Below the pieces are notes generated by a model. The model ran no database searches and had not been told where the DNA came from. It saw nothing but the letters and a program-made list of their open reading frames with translations. Below are positions 50,989-60,453 of a stretch of DNA of 64,000 nucleotides, in pieces; the stretch's first letter is position 1; every line of letters begins with the position of its first letter. The translations under genes were made by a program, and so were the position numbers. The DNA comes from CALKZN01 sp050633785 (GTDB taxonomy: Bacteria > Pseudomonadota > Gammaproteobacteria > Arenicellales > Arenicellaceae). The stretch covers positions 44,942 to 108,941 of the forward strand of contig JBOEHE010000036.1 in NCBI GenBank assembly GCA_050633785.1, written 5' to 3'.

Positions 50989-52869
50989 ATGTTTCATCCA
51001 GAAAAATACGATGTCATAGTTATCGGCGGCGGTCACGCTGGAACCGAGGCCGCATTGGCACCTGCCCGTATGGGTTTGAAAACCTTGCTGATAACGCACA
51101 ACATTGAAACCATTGGGCAGATGTCCTGCAATCCTGCGATTGGAGGTATTGGTAAGGGCCATATCGTTAAAGAAGTGGATGCTTTGGGCGGTGCTATGGC
51201 TGAAGCGGCCGACTTGGGGGGAATTCAATTTCGTACACTGAACGCACGCAAAGGCCCGGCTGTTCGAGCAACTCGGGCACAGGCTGATCGTGCTTTGTAT
51301 AAAGCAGCTGTGCGTAATATTGTTGAAAAGCAGGAAAATCTGTCGTTATTTCAACAAGGTGTTGATGACTTGATTATCGAAAATGATCGAGTTACTGGTG
51401 TTGTCACGCAAATGGGCTTGAAGTTTCTAGCACAAACAGTGGTGCTTACTACAGGTACTTTTCTGGCTGGAAAGATTCATATTGGTGAACAGAACTATCA
51501 AGGTGGGCGTGCCGGAGACCCGCCATCGAATACTCTGTCACAACGCCTTCGCGATTTGCCATTTCGCGTGGATCGTTTGAAAACAGGAACGCCTGCTCGT
51601 ATTGACAGCCGTACGCTTGATTTTTCTCAAATGGAAGAACAGCCTGGTGATAAGCCGATGCCGGTATTTTCCTTTCTGGGTAATGTCGACCAACATCCAG
51701 AGCAAGTGTCTTGTTATATTACTTATACCAATGAAAATACGCATGATGTTATCCGCAGTGGGTTGGATCGTTCACCGCTGTATACGGGAGTGATTGAAGG
51801 AGTTGGTCCACGCTACTGCCCTTCTATCGAAGATAAAATCATGCGCTTTGCCGACAAAGACTCACATCAGATCTTTGTTGAGCCTGAGGGCTTGTCTACC
51901 TATGAGGTTTACCCAAATGGGATTTCAACTTCCCTGCCCTATGATGTGCAATGGGATTTTATTCGTTCCATAAAAGGCTTTGAAAATGCCATTATTACGC
52001 GTCCGGGATACGCTATTGAATATGATTTCTTTGATCCTCGAGATCTGAAGCCAACTCTGGAAACAAAATTTGTAGAAGGCCTGTTTTTCGCTGGTCAGAT
52101 TAATGGCACAACTGGATATGAGGAAGCCGCTGGTCAAGGCTTGTTGGCCGGTTTGAATGCGGCTTTGCAAGTGCAGGAAAAAGAGGCCTGGTACCCACAG
52201 CGTGATCAAGCCTATATCGGTGTACTGGTAGACGATTTGATCACCCGGGGTACTAAAGAGCCGTATCGCATGTTCACTTCAAGAGCAGAGTATCGATTGC
52301 AATTGCGCGAAGACAACGCGGATTTGCGCCTGACGGAAACGGCCCATAAATTAGGTCTGATTTCAGAAGAGCGCTGGCGTGCATTCAGTGAAAAGCGTGA
52401 TGCCATTGAACGTGAACGACAACGTTTACAATCAAGCTGGTTGCAATTGGGTACTGTCAGCGATGAGCAGTCTCAAGATGTTCTAGGCAGTGTTCTGAAA
52501 AAAGAGGCCAATTTGATGGATTTGTTACGTCGTCCCGAGGTAACTTACGAAACCTTGCTGACTTTGCCGGGCAGCGGTGAGCCAGTGGCTGACCCTGCGG
52601 TTGCCGAGCAAGTCGAGATACAAGCAAAATATCAAGGCTATATTGATCGGCAACAACTGGAAATTGAAAAACAAAAACGCAATGAGCAAACAGCTTTGCC
52701 AGTGGATTTGGATTACGCAAAAGTTAAAGGTTTATCCAATGAAGTGGTGCAAAAACTCAATGACCACAAGCCTGCAACTATTGGTCAGGCCGGGCGTATT
52801 TCAGGCGTCACTCCAGCGGCAGTTTCTTTGCTGCTGGTGCATCTGAAAAAGCATAAATTCGCGGCTTAA
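50989..52869 (+). CDS. mnmG: tRNA uridine-5-carboxymethylaminomethyl modification enzyme MnmG
   Basis: This 626-residue FAD enzyme works with MnmE at wobble U34. The FAD-binding motif GGGHAGTEAALAPARMG lies at about 13-29; further marks are MSCNPAIGGIGKGHIVKEVDALGG and the tRNA-binding TGTPARI segment. The C-terminal helical domain (from about 550) ends LKKHKFAA. Length matches E. coli (629). mnmE is about 17 kb to the left rather than next door. rsmG follows after about 50 bp. Confidence 0.97.
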   Translation: MFHPEKYDVIVIGGGHAGTEAALAPARMGLKTLLITHNIETIGQMSCNPAIGGIGKGHIVKEVDALGGAMAEAADLGGIQFRTLNARKGPAVRATRAQADRALYKAAVRNIVEKQENLSLFQQGVDDLIIENDRVTGVVTQMGLKFLAQTVVLTTGTFLAGKIHIGEQNYQGGRAGDPPSNTLSQRLRDLPFRVDRLKTGTPARIDSRTLDFSQMEEQPGDKPMPVFSFLGNVDQHPEQVSCYITYTNENTHDVIRSGLDRSPLYTGVIEGVGPRYCPSIEDKIMRFADKDSHQIFVEPEGLSTYEVYPNGISTSLPYDVQWDFIRSIKGFENAIITRPGYAIEYDFFDPRDLKPTLETKFVEGLFFAGQINGTTGYEEAAGQGLLAGLNAALQVQEKEAWYPQRDQAYIGVLVDDLITRGTKEPYRMFTSRAEYRLQLREDNADLRLTETAHKLGLISEERWRAFSEKRDAIERERQRLQSSWLQLGTVSDEQSQDVLGSVLKKEANLMDLLRRPEVTYETLLTLPGSGEPVADPAVAEQVEIQAKYQGYIDRQQLEIEKQKRNEQTALPVDLDYAKVKGLSNEVVQKLNDHKPATIGQAGRISGVTPAAVSLLLVHLKKHKFAA

Positions 52870-52920
52870 ACACATAGGCCACCATATTTTCTATTATTAC
52901 CCTGATGGGCTTGGCTGGAT

Positions 52921-53568
52921 ATGACTAAGGCTTTTGGACAAGAACACCAGCATCAACTGGCTATTGGTATTGAGCAATTGGGACTGATTGTCAGTGAACA
53001 ACAGCAGCTACAGATGCTGGATTACCTGGCACTGCTGCTCAAATGGAACAAAACACATAATTTGACGGCGGTTAGTGACCCAGAGCAAATGGTGTTGTTA
53101 CATTTGCTGGATTCTTTATCGATTTTGCCCCATATCACTGGCCCACAAGTGCTTGATGTAGGCAGTGGTGCAGGCTTACCCGGGGTAGTTATAGCGATTA
53201 TGCGCCCAGATATCCAAGTATTTTCTATTGATGCGCGCAATAAGAAAATTCAATTTCAAACTCTGGCAGCCATGCAGCTGGGCCTTAGCAATTTCACCGC
53301 CATACATAGTCGGGTAGAAGATTACCAGTCTCCTGTTGCTTTTGCTCAGATTGTCTCCAGAGCCTTTGCCAGCTTGTCAGACTTTGTAGAGTTGACCGAA
53401 CACTTGTTGGCTGAGCGGGGTCTATGGCTGGCAATGAAAGGACAATATCCGAAAAAGGAAATAGCTGAACTGGATGTTTCAAAAGTAAGGGTTTCCGATG
53501 TAGGTGAATTGCAAGTTCCTGGATTGGGCGCGCAACGACACCTAGCCAAAATCACCAAGATGATATAA
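52921..53568 (+). CDS. rsmG: 16S rRNA 7-methylguanosine-527 methyltransferase
   Basis: This 215-residue SAM-dependent methyltransferase modifies G527 of 16S rRNA. Family landmarks are LLLKWNKTHNLTAV (residues 36-49), the SAM motif VLDVGSGAGLPGVVIAI (about 78-94) and SRAFASLSDFVELTEHLL. Length agrees with E. coli (207). It follows mnmG in the usual gidA-gidB order. Confidence 0.95.
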   Translation: MTKAFGQEHQHQLAIGIEQLGLIVSEQQQLQMLDYLALLLKWNKTHNLTAVSDPEQMVLLHLLDSLSILPHITGPQVLDVGSGAGLPGVVIAIMRPDIQVFSIDARNKKIQFQTLAAMQLGLSNFTAIHSRVEDYQSPVAFAQIVSRAFASLSDFVELTEHLLAERGLWLAMKGQYPKKEIAELDVSKVRVSDVGELQVPGLGAQRHLAKITKMI

Positions 53569-53670
53569 GATTGATCTGTTTTTTTGATAGATATCATTAA
53601 AACAATCCATTTTATTAATTAGTAGAGATTCTCTAGGATGATGTTTATTCATTAAACACATTGGAGAATC

Positions 53671-55122
53671 ATGATGAGCAAGAAATTAACAACCGCCTTT
53701 GGTTGTCCCGTTGCTGACAATCAGAATATCAAAACAGCGGGTCCGCGAGGGCCTCAATTGTTGGAAGATGTATGGTTTCTGGAAAAGCTGGCGCACTTTG
53801 ATCGCGAGGTAATTCCAGAACGCCGTATGCATGCCAAGGGGTCGGCTGCTTATGGTACTTTCACCGTTACTCAAGATATCACGCAGTTCACTCGGGCTAA
53901 TATCTTTTCTGAGGTGGGCAAAAAAACAGATCTGTTTGCTCGCTTCACGACCGTCGCAGGTGAGCGTGGCGCTGCTGATGCAGAGCGCGATATCCGAGGG
54001 TTTGCGGTAAAATTCTACACTGAAGAAGGTAACTGGGATCTGGTGGGTAATAACACGCCCGTCTTTTTCCTGCGTGATCCGCTTAAATTTCCTGATCTGA
54101 ATCATGCGGTGAAGCGCGACCCACGCACGAATATGCGCAGTGCCGAAAACAACTGGGATTTCTGGACATCCCTGCCAGAAGCCCTGCATCAGATTACGAT
54201 TACCATGAGTGATCGCGGTATTCCCGCCAGCTATACCACCATGAATGGCTATGGCAGTCATACGTTCAGCATGATTAATGCTGATAATGAGCGGGTCTGG
54301 GTGAAATTTCACTTAAAGACTAACCAAGGCATAAAAAATCTGACAGATGAGCAAGCCGAAGCGCTTATTGGTAAGGATAGAGAAAGCCATCAGAGAGATT
54401 TGTATGAGAGAATTGAACATGGTGAAACACCATCATGGACGCTGAATATTCAGGTTATGACGGAACAGCAGGCCGAGACTATAGGTTTTAACCCATTTGA
54501 CCTGACCAAAGTCTGGTCACATAAGGACTTTCCATTGCAGGAAGTGGGAGTCATGGAGTTGAATCGCAATCCGGATAATTATTTTGCCGAAGTGGAGCAA
54601 TCAGCATTCAATCCTGCCAGCATTGTGCCGGGAATCAGCTTTTCTCCAGATCGTATGTTGCAGGGGCGCTTATTTTCCTATGGAGATGCTCAGCGTTATC
54701 GACTGGGTGTGAACCACAGTCATATTCCAGTCAATGCACCACGTTGCCCAGTGCACAGCTACCACCGAGATGGTGCTATGCGGGTTGATGGTAATCAGGG
54801 CAGCACCATTGGCTATGAGCCAAACACCAAAGGTGAATGGCAGGAACAACCTGACTTCTCTGAGCCCTCCTATGAGCTATCTGGGGCTGCTCAGCGTTGG
54901 AATCATAGAGATGATGATGACTATTTCACACAACCGGGAGAGCTGTTTCGTTTGATGTCGGCAGAACAACAACAAGTGTTGTTTGAAAATACGGCGCGAT
55001 CAGTGGGTGGTGCCAGTGTTGAAATACAAAAAAGGCATATCACTCATTGTTTGAAAGCTGATCCTGAATATGGGGCTGGTGTTGCCAAAGCCCTGGGCTT
55101 GTCGACCAACGATATTTATTAA
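53671..55122 (+). CDS. katA: Clade-3-type small-subunit haem catalase
   Basis: This 483-residue enzyme breaks down hydrogen peroxide. The active-site segment FDREVIPERRMHAKGSAAYG carries the distal histidine (about H54), the distal asparagine is in VGNNTPVFFLRD, and the haem-tyrosine region is RLFSYGDAQRYRLG. The size and NADPH-binding-like central part are those of small-subunit catalases. The ATG pair at 53671/53674 has GGAGA upstream. It is inserted between rsmG and parA, and a strong terminator follows directly. Confidence 0.94.
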   Translation: MMSKKLTTAFGCPVADNQNIKTAGPRGPQLLEDVWFLEKLAHFDREVIPERRMHAKGSAAYGTFTVTQDITQFTRANIFSEVGKKTDLFARFTTVAGERGAADAERDIRGFAVKFYTEEGNWDLVGNNTPVFFLRDPLKFPDLNHAVKRDPRTNMRSAENNWDFWTSLPEALHQITITMSDRGIPASYTTMNGYGSHTFSMINADNERVWVKFHLKTNQGIKNLTDEQAEALIGKDRESHQRDLYERIEHGETPSWTLNIQVMTEQQAETIGFNPFDLTKVWSHKDFPLQEVGVMELNRNPDNYFAEVEQSAFNPASIVPGISFSPDRMLQGRLFSYGDAQRYRLGVNHSHIPVNAPRCPVHSYHRDGAMRVDGNQGSTIGYEPNTKGEWQEQPDFSEPSYELSGAAQRWNHRDDDDYFTQPGELFRLMSAEQQQVLFENTARSVGGASVEIQKRHITHCLKADPEYGAGVAKALGLSTNDIY

Positions 55123-55130
55123 TAACGATT

Positions 55131-55166
55131 CACGGTCACAAAGAAATAATATTCTTTGTGACCGTG
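55131..55166 (+). terminator. Intrinsic terminator of katA
   Basis: CACGGTCACAAAGAA (55131-55145) and TTCTTTGTGACCGTG (55152-55166) form a perfect 15-bp stem with a 6-nt loop, followed by ATTTTA. The U-run is short, but the stem is very stable. Confidence 0.75.
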
Positions 55167-55184
55167 ATTTTAGCGGAGTGCGTT

Positions 55185-55544
55185 ATGACTATAATCTATA
55201 AATCCATAGGCTTGGTATCACTTGCAGCTGGTGTGGTTGGTGCATTTTTACCATTGATGCCAACGACATGTTTCGTGTTGTTATCTGCCTGGTGTTTTGC
55301 AAAATCCTCACCATCCTGGCACGCCAGATTGGTCAATAATCGCTATTTCGGCCGAGCTATCCAACATTGGGAGCAACATAAAACCATTCCGAAAAAAGCC
55401 AGACGTATCGCTATTGGATCTATGCTGGCATCTGGTGTGTATTCATGCTTCATGCTGGATACAGCAATAGCAAAGTTTGTCATCTTAAGCCTGCTTGGCT
55501 TAGGCATTTGGACAGTTAGCCATTTCAAAGAGAATGTTCTCTAA
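55185..55544 (+). CDS. ybaN: YbaN/DUF454-family membrane protein
   Basis: This 119-residue inner-membrane protein has the hallmark GVVGAFLPLMPTTCFVLLSAWCFAKSSP and a final pair of helices. The ATG at 55185 with GCGGAG upstream is preferred to the longer frame from 55158, which starts inside the katA terminator. Function is not established in the family; some members lie near haem or redox genes, and here a catalase gene precedes it. Being separated from katA by a strong hairpin, it may have its own promoter or rely on read-through. Confidence 0.85.
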   Translation: MTIIYKSIGLVSLAAGVVGAFLPLMPTTCFVLLSAWCFAKSSPSWHARLVNNRYFGRAIQHWEQHKTIPKKARRIAIGSMLASGVYSCFMLDTAIAKFVILSLLGLGIWTVSHFKENVL

Positions 55545-55820
55545 GTTCTATTGGCTCTAGGATCTCATAAGCGGGTAATCTAAGTACAATTTTGTCATGT
55601 CTTCAATGCTTCTAAATAGTACCCCAAACCAAAAATAAAGGGTCAATACATCTTATTCTCTTAGCTCACCATGATGCTGTAAGGGCAACAAATTGGGATA
55701 ACTTAGCGCAATAAACACAGCCAAATAAGCACACAATCGACAGTAAGGGATATCGACTGCTGCAGAAATTTGATACCCTACCCTGCTCAAACACAAATTC
55801 AAACAATGTGGCTACCATAA

Positions 55821-56573
55821 ATGGCTAAAGTTATAGCAGTTACCAATCAAAAGGGTGGGGTCGGTAAAACTACGACCAGTATCAATGTATGTGCGTCTTT
55901 GTCGCGTATTGGTAAACGTGTTTTGCTGGTTGATATGGATCCTCAAGGTAATGCTTCTGGTGGCAGTGGTGTTGATTTGGATGAAATACAAAATACCGTT
56001 TACCAGGTTCTGCTGGAGACAGCGACCGTCAAAGAGGCCGTAGTCACTGTTGAATCAGGCTTTGATGTGTTGCCCGCAACAGGTGATCTGGCGGGAGCTC
56101 AGGTAGAATTACTCAATGAAATTGGTCGTGAGCTTCGTCTGAAAAAAGCGCTTGATGTTGTCAGTGATGATTATGACTTTGTTTTTATTGACTGTCCTCC
56201 AGCATTAAATGTTCTGACAATTAACGCTATGGTGGCAGCAAATAGCGTTATTATACCGATGCAATGTGAATACTTTGCTTTAGAGGGTTTGAGTGCTTTG
56301 GTGGCAACGATCCGTAAGATTCGTGAGTCGTTGAACTCCAAGTTGTATATTGAAGGTTTATTGCGCACGATGTTTGATACCCGTAATAGCTTGGCTGGAG
56401 AGGTGTCTAATCAGTTGCTTAAGCATTTTGGTGATAAGGTTTACAAGACCGTAATTCCACGCAATGTGCGTTTGGCAGAAGCGCCAAGCTACGGCTTGCC
56501 TGTGTTGCAATATGATAAAACATCCAAGGGAGCCCATGCGTATTTGGCATTGGCTGCTGAAATGATTAATTAA
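55821..56573 (+). CDS. parA: Chromosome partitioning ATPase ParA (Soj)
   Basis: This 250-residue P-loop ATPase has the deviant Walker A KGGVGKTT near residues 10-17, Walker A' DMDPQGNAS at about 39-47 and FIDCPPALN at about 117-125. It segregates ParB-bound origin regions during replication. It lacks the long N-terminal DNA-binding extension of plasmid ParAs, so it is of the chromosomal type. parB follows after 19 bp. parS sites lie about 30 kb away at 26 kb. Confidence 0.96.
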   Translation: MAKVIAVTNQKGGVGKTTTSINVCASLSRIGKRVLLVDMDPQGNASGGSGVDLDEIQNTVYQVLLETATVKEAVVTVESGFDVLPATGDLAGAQVELLNEIGRELRLKKALDVVSDDYDFVFIDCPPALNVLTINAMVAANSVIIPMQCEYFALEGLSALVATIRKIRESLNSKLYIEGLLRTMFDTRNSLAGEVSNQLLKHFGDKVYKTVIPRNVRLAEAPSYGLPVLQYDKTSKGAHAYLALAAEMIN

Positions 56574-56592
56574 GCGTGTTGATAGAAGAATA

Positions 56593-57474
56593 ATGAGTGC
56601 CAAGAAAAAAAGATTGGGTCGCGGTTTAGATGCTCTTTTGAGTGGGTCCACCAATGACGAATCAGATAATGAAAGCAAACCGTTATCAGCCAGCGATCAG
56701 CTGACCACTCTGCCGATTGAAAAGTTACAACGTGGCCAGTACCAACCACGTTCTTATATGGATCAGGACTCTCTTGAAGAACTGGCAGAATCCATAAAAA
56801 CGCAGGGTATTATTCTGCCTATATTAGTTCGCCCTCTGGATGAATCCGCTAATAACCACTATGAAATCATAGCGGGTGAGCGTCGTTGGCGTGCTGCTCA
56901 ACTGGCTCAGCTGGAAGAAGTGCCCGTCATAATTCGTGATATTCCTGATGAGGCGACATTAGCTGTAGCGCTGATTGAGAATATTCAACGTGAAAACCTG
57001 AACCCTATTGAGGAAGCCATAGGTTTAAAGCGTTTGATGGATGAGTTTGAATTAACCCATCAGGAAGTGGCAAATAGCGTTGGTCGTTCGCGATCAGCAG
57101 TATCCAATCTGCTGCGCTTGCTGGCTTTGAATGAACAAGCCAAAGACCTTTTGTTTGAAGGTAAATTGGAAATGGGTCATGCGCGAGCCCTGCTGGCATT
57201 ACCCTATGAACAGCAAAACTCTGCTGCTCGTGAAGTCTATGCCAAGCAATTGTCAGTTCGACAAACAGAAGCCTGGATCAAAAACTTGTTAGATGGTCCG
57301 AAAACAACCAAGAAGAAAAAAACAATAGACCCGGATATTCGCCGTTTAGAATCAGATCTATCGGAAAAATTGAATGCAACAGTCAATATTCAGGACAATA
57401 AAGGCAAAGGCAAGCTGGTTATCAGCTACCACAGTCTGGATGCACTGGATGGCATATTGGCTCATATTAAGTAA
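56593..57474 (+). CDS. parB: Chromosome partitioning protein ParB (Spo0J)
   Basis: This 293-residue CTP-dependent DNA clamp loads at parS. It has a basic N-terminus (KKKRLGRGLDALLSG) for ParA contact, the CTP-binding motif GERRWRAAQLA (about 95-105) with ENIQRENLNPIEEA after it, the helix-turn-helix LTHQEVANSVGRSRSAVSNLLRLL (about 154-177), and a C-terminal dimerisation domain. Both parS sites in the window have the exact consensus it should recognise. Confidence 0.96.
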   Translation: MSAKKKRLGRGLDALLSGSTNDESDNESKPLSASDQLTTLPIEKLQRGQYQPRSYMDQDSLEELAESIKTQGIILPILVRPLDESANNHYEIIAGERRWRAAQLAQLEEVPVIIRDIPDEATLAVALIENIQRENLNPIEEAIGLKRLMDEFELTHQEVANSVGRSRSAVSNLLRLLALNEQAKDLLFEGKLEMGHARALLALPYEQQNSAAREVYAKQLSVRQTEAWIKNLLDGPKTTKKKKTIDPDIRRLESDLSEKLNATVNIQDNKGKGKLVISYHSLDALDGILAHIK

Positions 57475-57574
57475 TTTTGTGTTAAAAAGGTCGTTATTTT
57501 TTGTTCCAGCGACATTATTCGTACTTTGAATAGTTGTTATACTTAAATTGCATAAGATGTTTATTACCGTTCCA

Positions 57575-57603
57575 TTGATAAATTTTCATGTAGGCATTAT
57601 ACT
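57575..57603 (+). promoter_or_regulatory. Promoter of the ATP synthase operon
   Basis: TTGATA (57575-57580) and TATACT (57598-57603) are 17 nt apart. The predicted start near 57610 lies 33 bases before the atpI start codon. Confidence 0.72.
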
Positions 57604-57642
57604 GCCGCGCGTTCTCGAAATAATGAGACTCAGGTTCAGTCT

Positions 57643-58005
57643 ATGAGTGTTGTTTTTAAACTCTCTTTATGGCAGCTTTTAGTAACGTTTTTATTTGCTG
57701 GTTTTTGTGCTTTTTTCTGGGGTCAGCAACATGCGATATCGGCGTTAGTTGGCGGTGCTATTTGTAGTATCAGTAATGTTTTTTTTGCAGGTCGATTATT
57801 TGTCAGCAAGAAAACTATTGATGCAGAGCAGCAGCCCCAACAAGTAATGCGGCATTTTTATCGCAGTGAAGCCTTGAAAATCGCGTTTACTCTGGCAATG
57901 TTTGTGCTGGTGTTCACGCTTACTAAAATTGTCTTTATGGCGTTTATTATTGCTTATCTGCTGGCAGCCTTGGCAAATTGGTTATTTCTACCTGTTTTAA
58001 AGTAA
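57643..58005 (+). CDS. atpI: ATP synthase accessory protein AtpI
   Basis: This 120-residue membrane protein with four predicted helices lies at the head of the ATP synthase operon. Segments such as HAISALVGGAICSISNVFFA and RSEALKIAFTLAMFVLVF resemble AtpI, which helps assemble the c-ring. It is separated from atpB by 166 bp. Confidence 0.88.
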   Translation: MSVVFKLSLWQLLVTFLFAGFCAFFWGQQHAISALVGGAICSISNVFFAGRLFVSKKTIDAEQQPQQVMRHFYRSEALKIAFTLAMFVLVFTLTKIVFMAFIIAYLLAALANWLFLPVLK

Positions 58006-58171
58006 CGTTTTTAAAATTACTTAAAAAGTTACACTCGATAAATTGGTAGTAATAAATAATTTTTAATATGGGCTTAACGAAGTCAAAGTATTGTTGTTGA
58101 ATTTCACATCAACCCTGTTCAAATGAACTTCGCTAATATCTTATATACAGTTAACGGTAATCAGCAGAACT

Positions 58172-59020
58172 ATGGCAGCAGAAGGCGCAGCATTAACCAC
58201 TAGCGGTTATATTAAACACCATTTATCCAACCTCACCTTTGGTAAGCATCCAGACGGTAGTTGGGGTATTGCTCATTCAGCACAGGAAGCATCCGAAATG
58301 GGTTTTTGGGCAATTCACGTTGATAGTATGGCGTGGTCTATAGGCTTGATATTAATATTGTTTATCCTCTTCCGAAGCATTGCAAAAAAATTCAGTTTAG
58401 ATAATCCTTCAAAAACTCAAAGCGCGGTAGAAATCATGTTTGAGTTTGCAGATACTAACGCCAAAGATATTTTTACAGTTAAAAACCCTTATATTGCTCC
58501 TTTAGCTTTAACAGTATTCTGTTGGGTGTTTCTAATGAACTTAATGGATTTATTGCCTGTGGATTGGATCCCTTATTTATTTGAACGCACAGGCATTGCG
58601 CCTTATATGAAAATTGTCCCATCAACTGATATTAATGTTGCTCTAGGTATGGCTTTAGCAGTATTTCTAATGATTTTGTACTACAGCTTGAAAATCAAAG
58701 GCCCGGTTGGTTTTGGTAAAGAACTGGGTTTTCAGCCTTTTGGCAAGTGGATGCTCCCATTTAATTTATTGCTTGAAGTCGTGTCACTGATAGCCAAGCC
58801 AGTTTCTCTTGGTTTGCGACTGTTCGGTAACATGTATGCAGGTGAGCTTATCTTCATTCTTATCGCTATCATGTATAGCGCTGGCTTGGGTATGGGTTTG
58901 CTTGGTGGATTTCTACAGCTTGGCTGGGCAATCTTCCATATCTTGGTAATTACTCTGCAAGCGTATATTTTCATGATGTTGACTATTGTTTACCTGAATC
59001 AGGCTCACGAGCATCATTAA
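58172..59020 (+). CDS. atpB: ATP synthase Fo subunit a
   Basis: This 282-residue inner-membrane subunit forms the proton half-channels against the c-ring. The essential arginine lies in KPVSLGLRLFGNMYAGELIF (about residues 209-228), and ITLQAYIFMMLTIVYLNQA closes the last helix. N-terminal NLTFGKHPDGSWGIAHS is typical of gammaproteobacterial proteins. Several helices near 55-75, 110-130 and 160-180 are visible. Confidence 0.97.
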   Translation: MAAEGAALTTSGYIKHHLSNLTFGKHPDGSWGIAHSAQEASEMGFWAIHVDSMAWSIGLILILFILFRSIAKKFSLDNPSKTQSAVEIMFEFADTNAKDIFTVKNPYIAPLALTVFCWVFLMNLMDLLPVDWIPYLFERTGIAPYMKIVPSTDINVALGMALAVFLMILYYSLKIKGPVGFGKELGFQPFGKWMLPFNLLLEVVSLIAKPVSLGLRLFGNMYAGELIFILIAIMYSAGLGMGLLGGFLQLGWAIFHILVITLQAYIFMMLTIVYLNQAHEHH

Positions 59021-59103
59021 TACTGTTTGTACGAAAGCATTCTTTTTGAATAATTTTATTTTTTAATTTTAACCTTCAGACTCAAACTTTTTAGGAGTTA
59101 TAA

Positions 59104-59376
59104 ATGGAAACTATCGTTGGAATGACCGCAATTGCGATTGGCATTATGATCGGTTTGGCTGCCGTAGGCGCTGCGATCGGCATTGGCTTGTTGGGCGGCC
59201 GCTTTTTGGAAGGCACAGCTCGCCAACCAGAAATGGCAAACACTTTGCAAACCAAAATGTTCCTGATGGCCGGCTTGATCGACGCTATTCCGATTATCGG
59301 TGTTGGTATCGCATTGTACTTGCTGTTCGCTAGTGGCTTGGTAGATCCAGTTGCTTTGAAAGCACTACTTGGCTAA
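59104..59376 (+). CDS. atpE: ATP synthase Fo subunit c
   Basis: This 90-residue proteolipid is a two-helix hairpin forming the rotor ring. The glycine-rich first helix (AAVGAAIGIGLLGGRFLEG) and polar loop ARQPE precede a second helix, LMAGLIDAIPIIGVGIALYLL, which holds the proton-carrying carboxylate as aspartate in LIDA. No extra glutamine/serine/glutamate sodium-binding pattern is apparent, so protons are the likely ion. AGGAG precedes the ATG. Confidence 0.97.
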   Translation: METIVGMTAIAIGIMIGLAAVGAAIGIGLLGGRFLEGTARQPEMANTLQTKMFLMAGLIDAIPIIGVGIALYLLFASGLVDPVALKALLG

Positions 59377-59407
59377 TCATTATCAAACCGCTTAGAGGAA
59401 CGACTAG

Positions 59408-59887
59408 ATGAATATTAATATGACCCTTATTGGGCAGACGCTATCGTTCTTGCTGTTTGTATGGCTTTGTAAGAAATATGTCTGGCCGCCTATAATGTCG
59501 GCCATAGCTGATCGACAAAAGCGCATTGCAGATGGCCTGGCAGCGGCTGAAAAAGGTCAACAAGCTGAAGAATTGGCACGACAAGAAGCGAGTAAGCTGA
59601 TTGCAGATGCCAAATCGCAAGCGGCAGAAATTGTTGCCAATGCTGAAAAGCGTGGCAGTTCTGTTGAAACAGAAGCCAAAGAGAAAGCAAAAGCCGAAGG
59701 CGAACGCATTCTGACAGCGGCCAAATCTGAAGTTGATCAAGAAGCGAATCGTGCACGCGAAGAATTGCGTAAACAGGTTTCTTCAATAGCCGTTGCAGGC
59801 GCCAGCAAGATTATCAACAAAGAGATCGACGAGACAGCCCATGATGGCTTGCTTGATGATCTTATTTCACAGTTGAAGGCCAGCTGA
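59408..59887 (+). CDS. atpF: ATP synthase Fo subunit b
   Basis: This 159-residue peripheral-stalk subunit has an N-terminal membrane helix (about 5-26, including TLIGQTLSFLLFVWLCKKYVWPP) followed by a long charged helix that dimerises and binds F1. The segment MSAIADRQKRIADGLAAAEKG matches the family closely. The stop codon is one base before atpH. Confidence 0.97.
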   Translation: MNINMTLIGQTLSFLLFVWLCKKYVWPPIMSAIADRQKRIADGLAAAEKGQQAEELARQEASKLIADAKSQAAEIVANAEKRGSSVETEAKEKAKAEGERILTAAKSEVDQEANRAREELRKQVSSIAVAGASKIINKEIDETAHDGLLDDLISQLKAS

Positions 59888-59888
59888 T

Positions 59889-60425
59889 ATGGCAGATAAC
59901 GCATCTATCGCAAGACCGTATGCCAAAGCCGTATTTGATCTGGCAACAGAGGCAGGCAATCAAGACGACTGGGCTAATGGCCTGGAGGTTTTGTCTGCCG
60001 TTGTTATCGACGACGAGTTTGGCAAAATTATCGACTCACCACAAATCAAACAGGATCAGTTAGTTCAACTGGCACTGGATGTTTGCGGCGATAAGCTACC
60101 ACAAGGTGGTGATAATTTGATCAAATTGTTGGTGCACAATAATCGCCTGGACATTGTCCCGGGAGTGCAGGAGCAATTCGCGTTGATGTTAGCCGAATCA
60201 AGACAATCTATTAATGCAGAAGTGCTTACCGCTCGGCCATTGAACGCCGAACAAACCAGCAAATTGTCAGATGCATTAGAAAAACGCCTTGGCGTTACTG
60301 TTTCGATTACTGAAACGGTTGATGAGAGCTTGATTGGTGGCGCCATAGTGAAAGCCGGTGATTTGGTAATTGATGGCTCGGCTAAAGGCCGGGTAGAAAA
60401 ACTAGCAAGTGCGCTGAATCGTTAG
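59889..60425 (+). CDS. atpH: ATP synthase F1 subunit delta
   Basis: This 178-residue subunit joins the peripheral stalk to the top of F1. It starts ASIARPYAKAVFDLATEAG, typical of the OSCP/delta family, and ends with VSITETVDESLIGGAIVKAG, then LVIDGSAKGRVEKLA. It lies one base after atpF and 28 bp before atpA. Confidence 0.96.
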   Translation: MADNASIARPYAKAVFDLATEAGNQDDWANGLEVLSAVVIDDEFGKIIDSPQIKQDQLVQLALDVCGDKLPQGGDNLIKLLVHNNRLDIVPGVQEQFALMLAESRQSINAEVLTARPLNAEQTSKLSDALEKRLGVTVSITETVDESLIGGAIVKAGDLVIDGSAKGRVEKLASALNR

Positions 60426-60453
60426 TGCACCTTAATGTTGAGGATTTGTTGTC

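Noticed and set aside
53569..53670. OxyR binding site upstream of katA
   Set aside because: A few ATAG-like words exist (GATAGATATC), but the four-part spaced consensus is not present.
53686..54312. 208-codon minus-strand ORF
   Set aside because: It is fully antisense to katA, lacks a recognisable domain, and mirrors the codon bias of the catalase gene.
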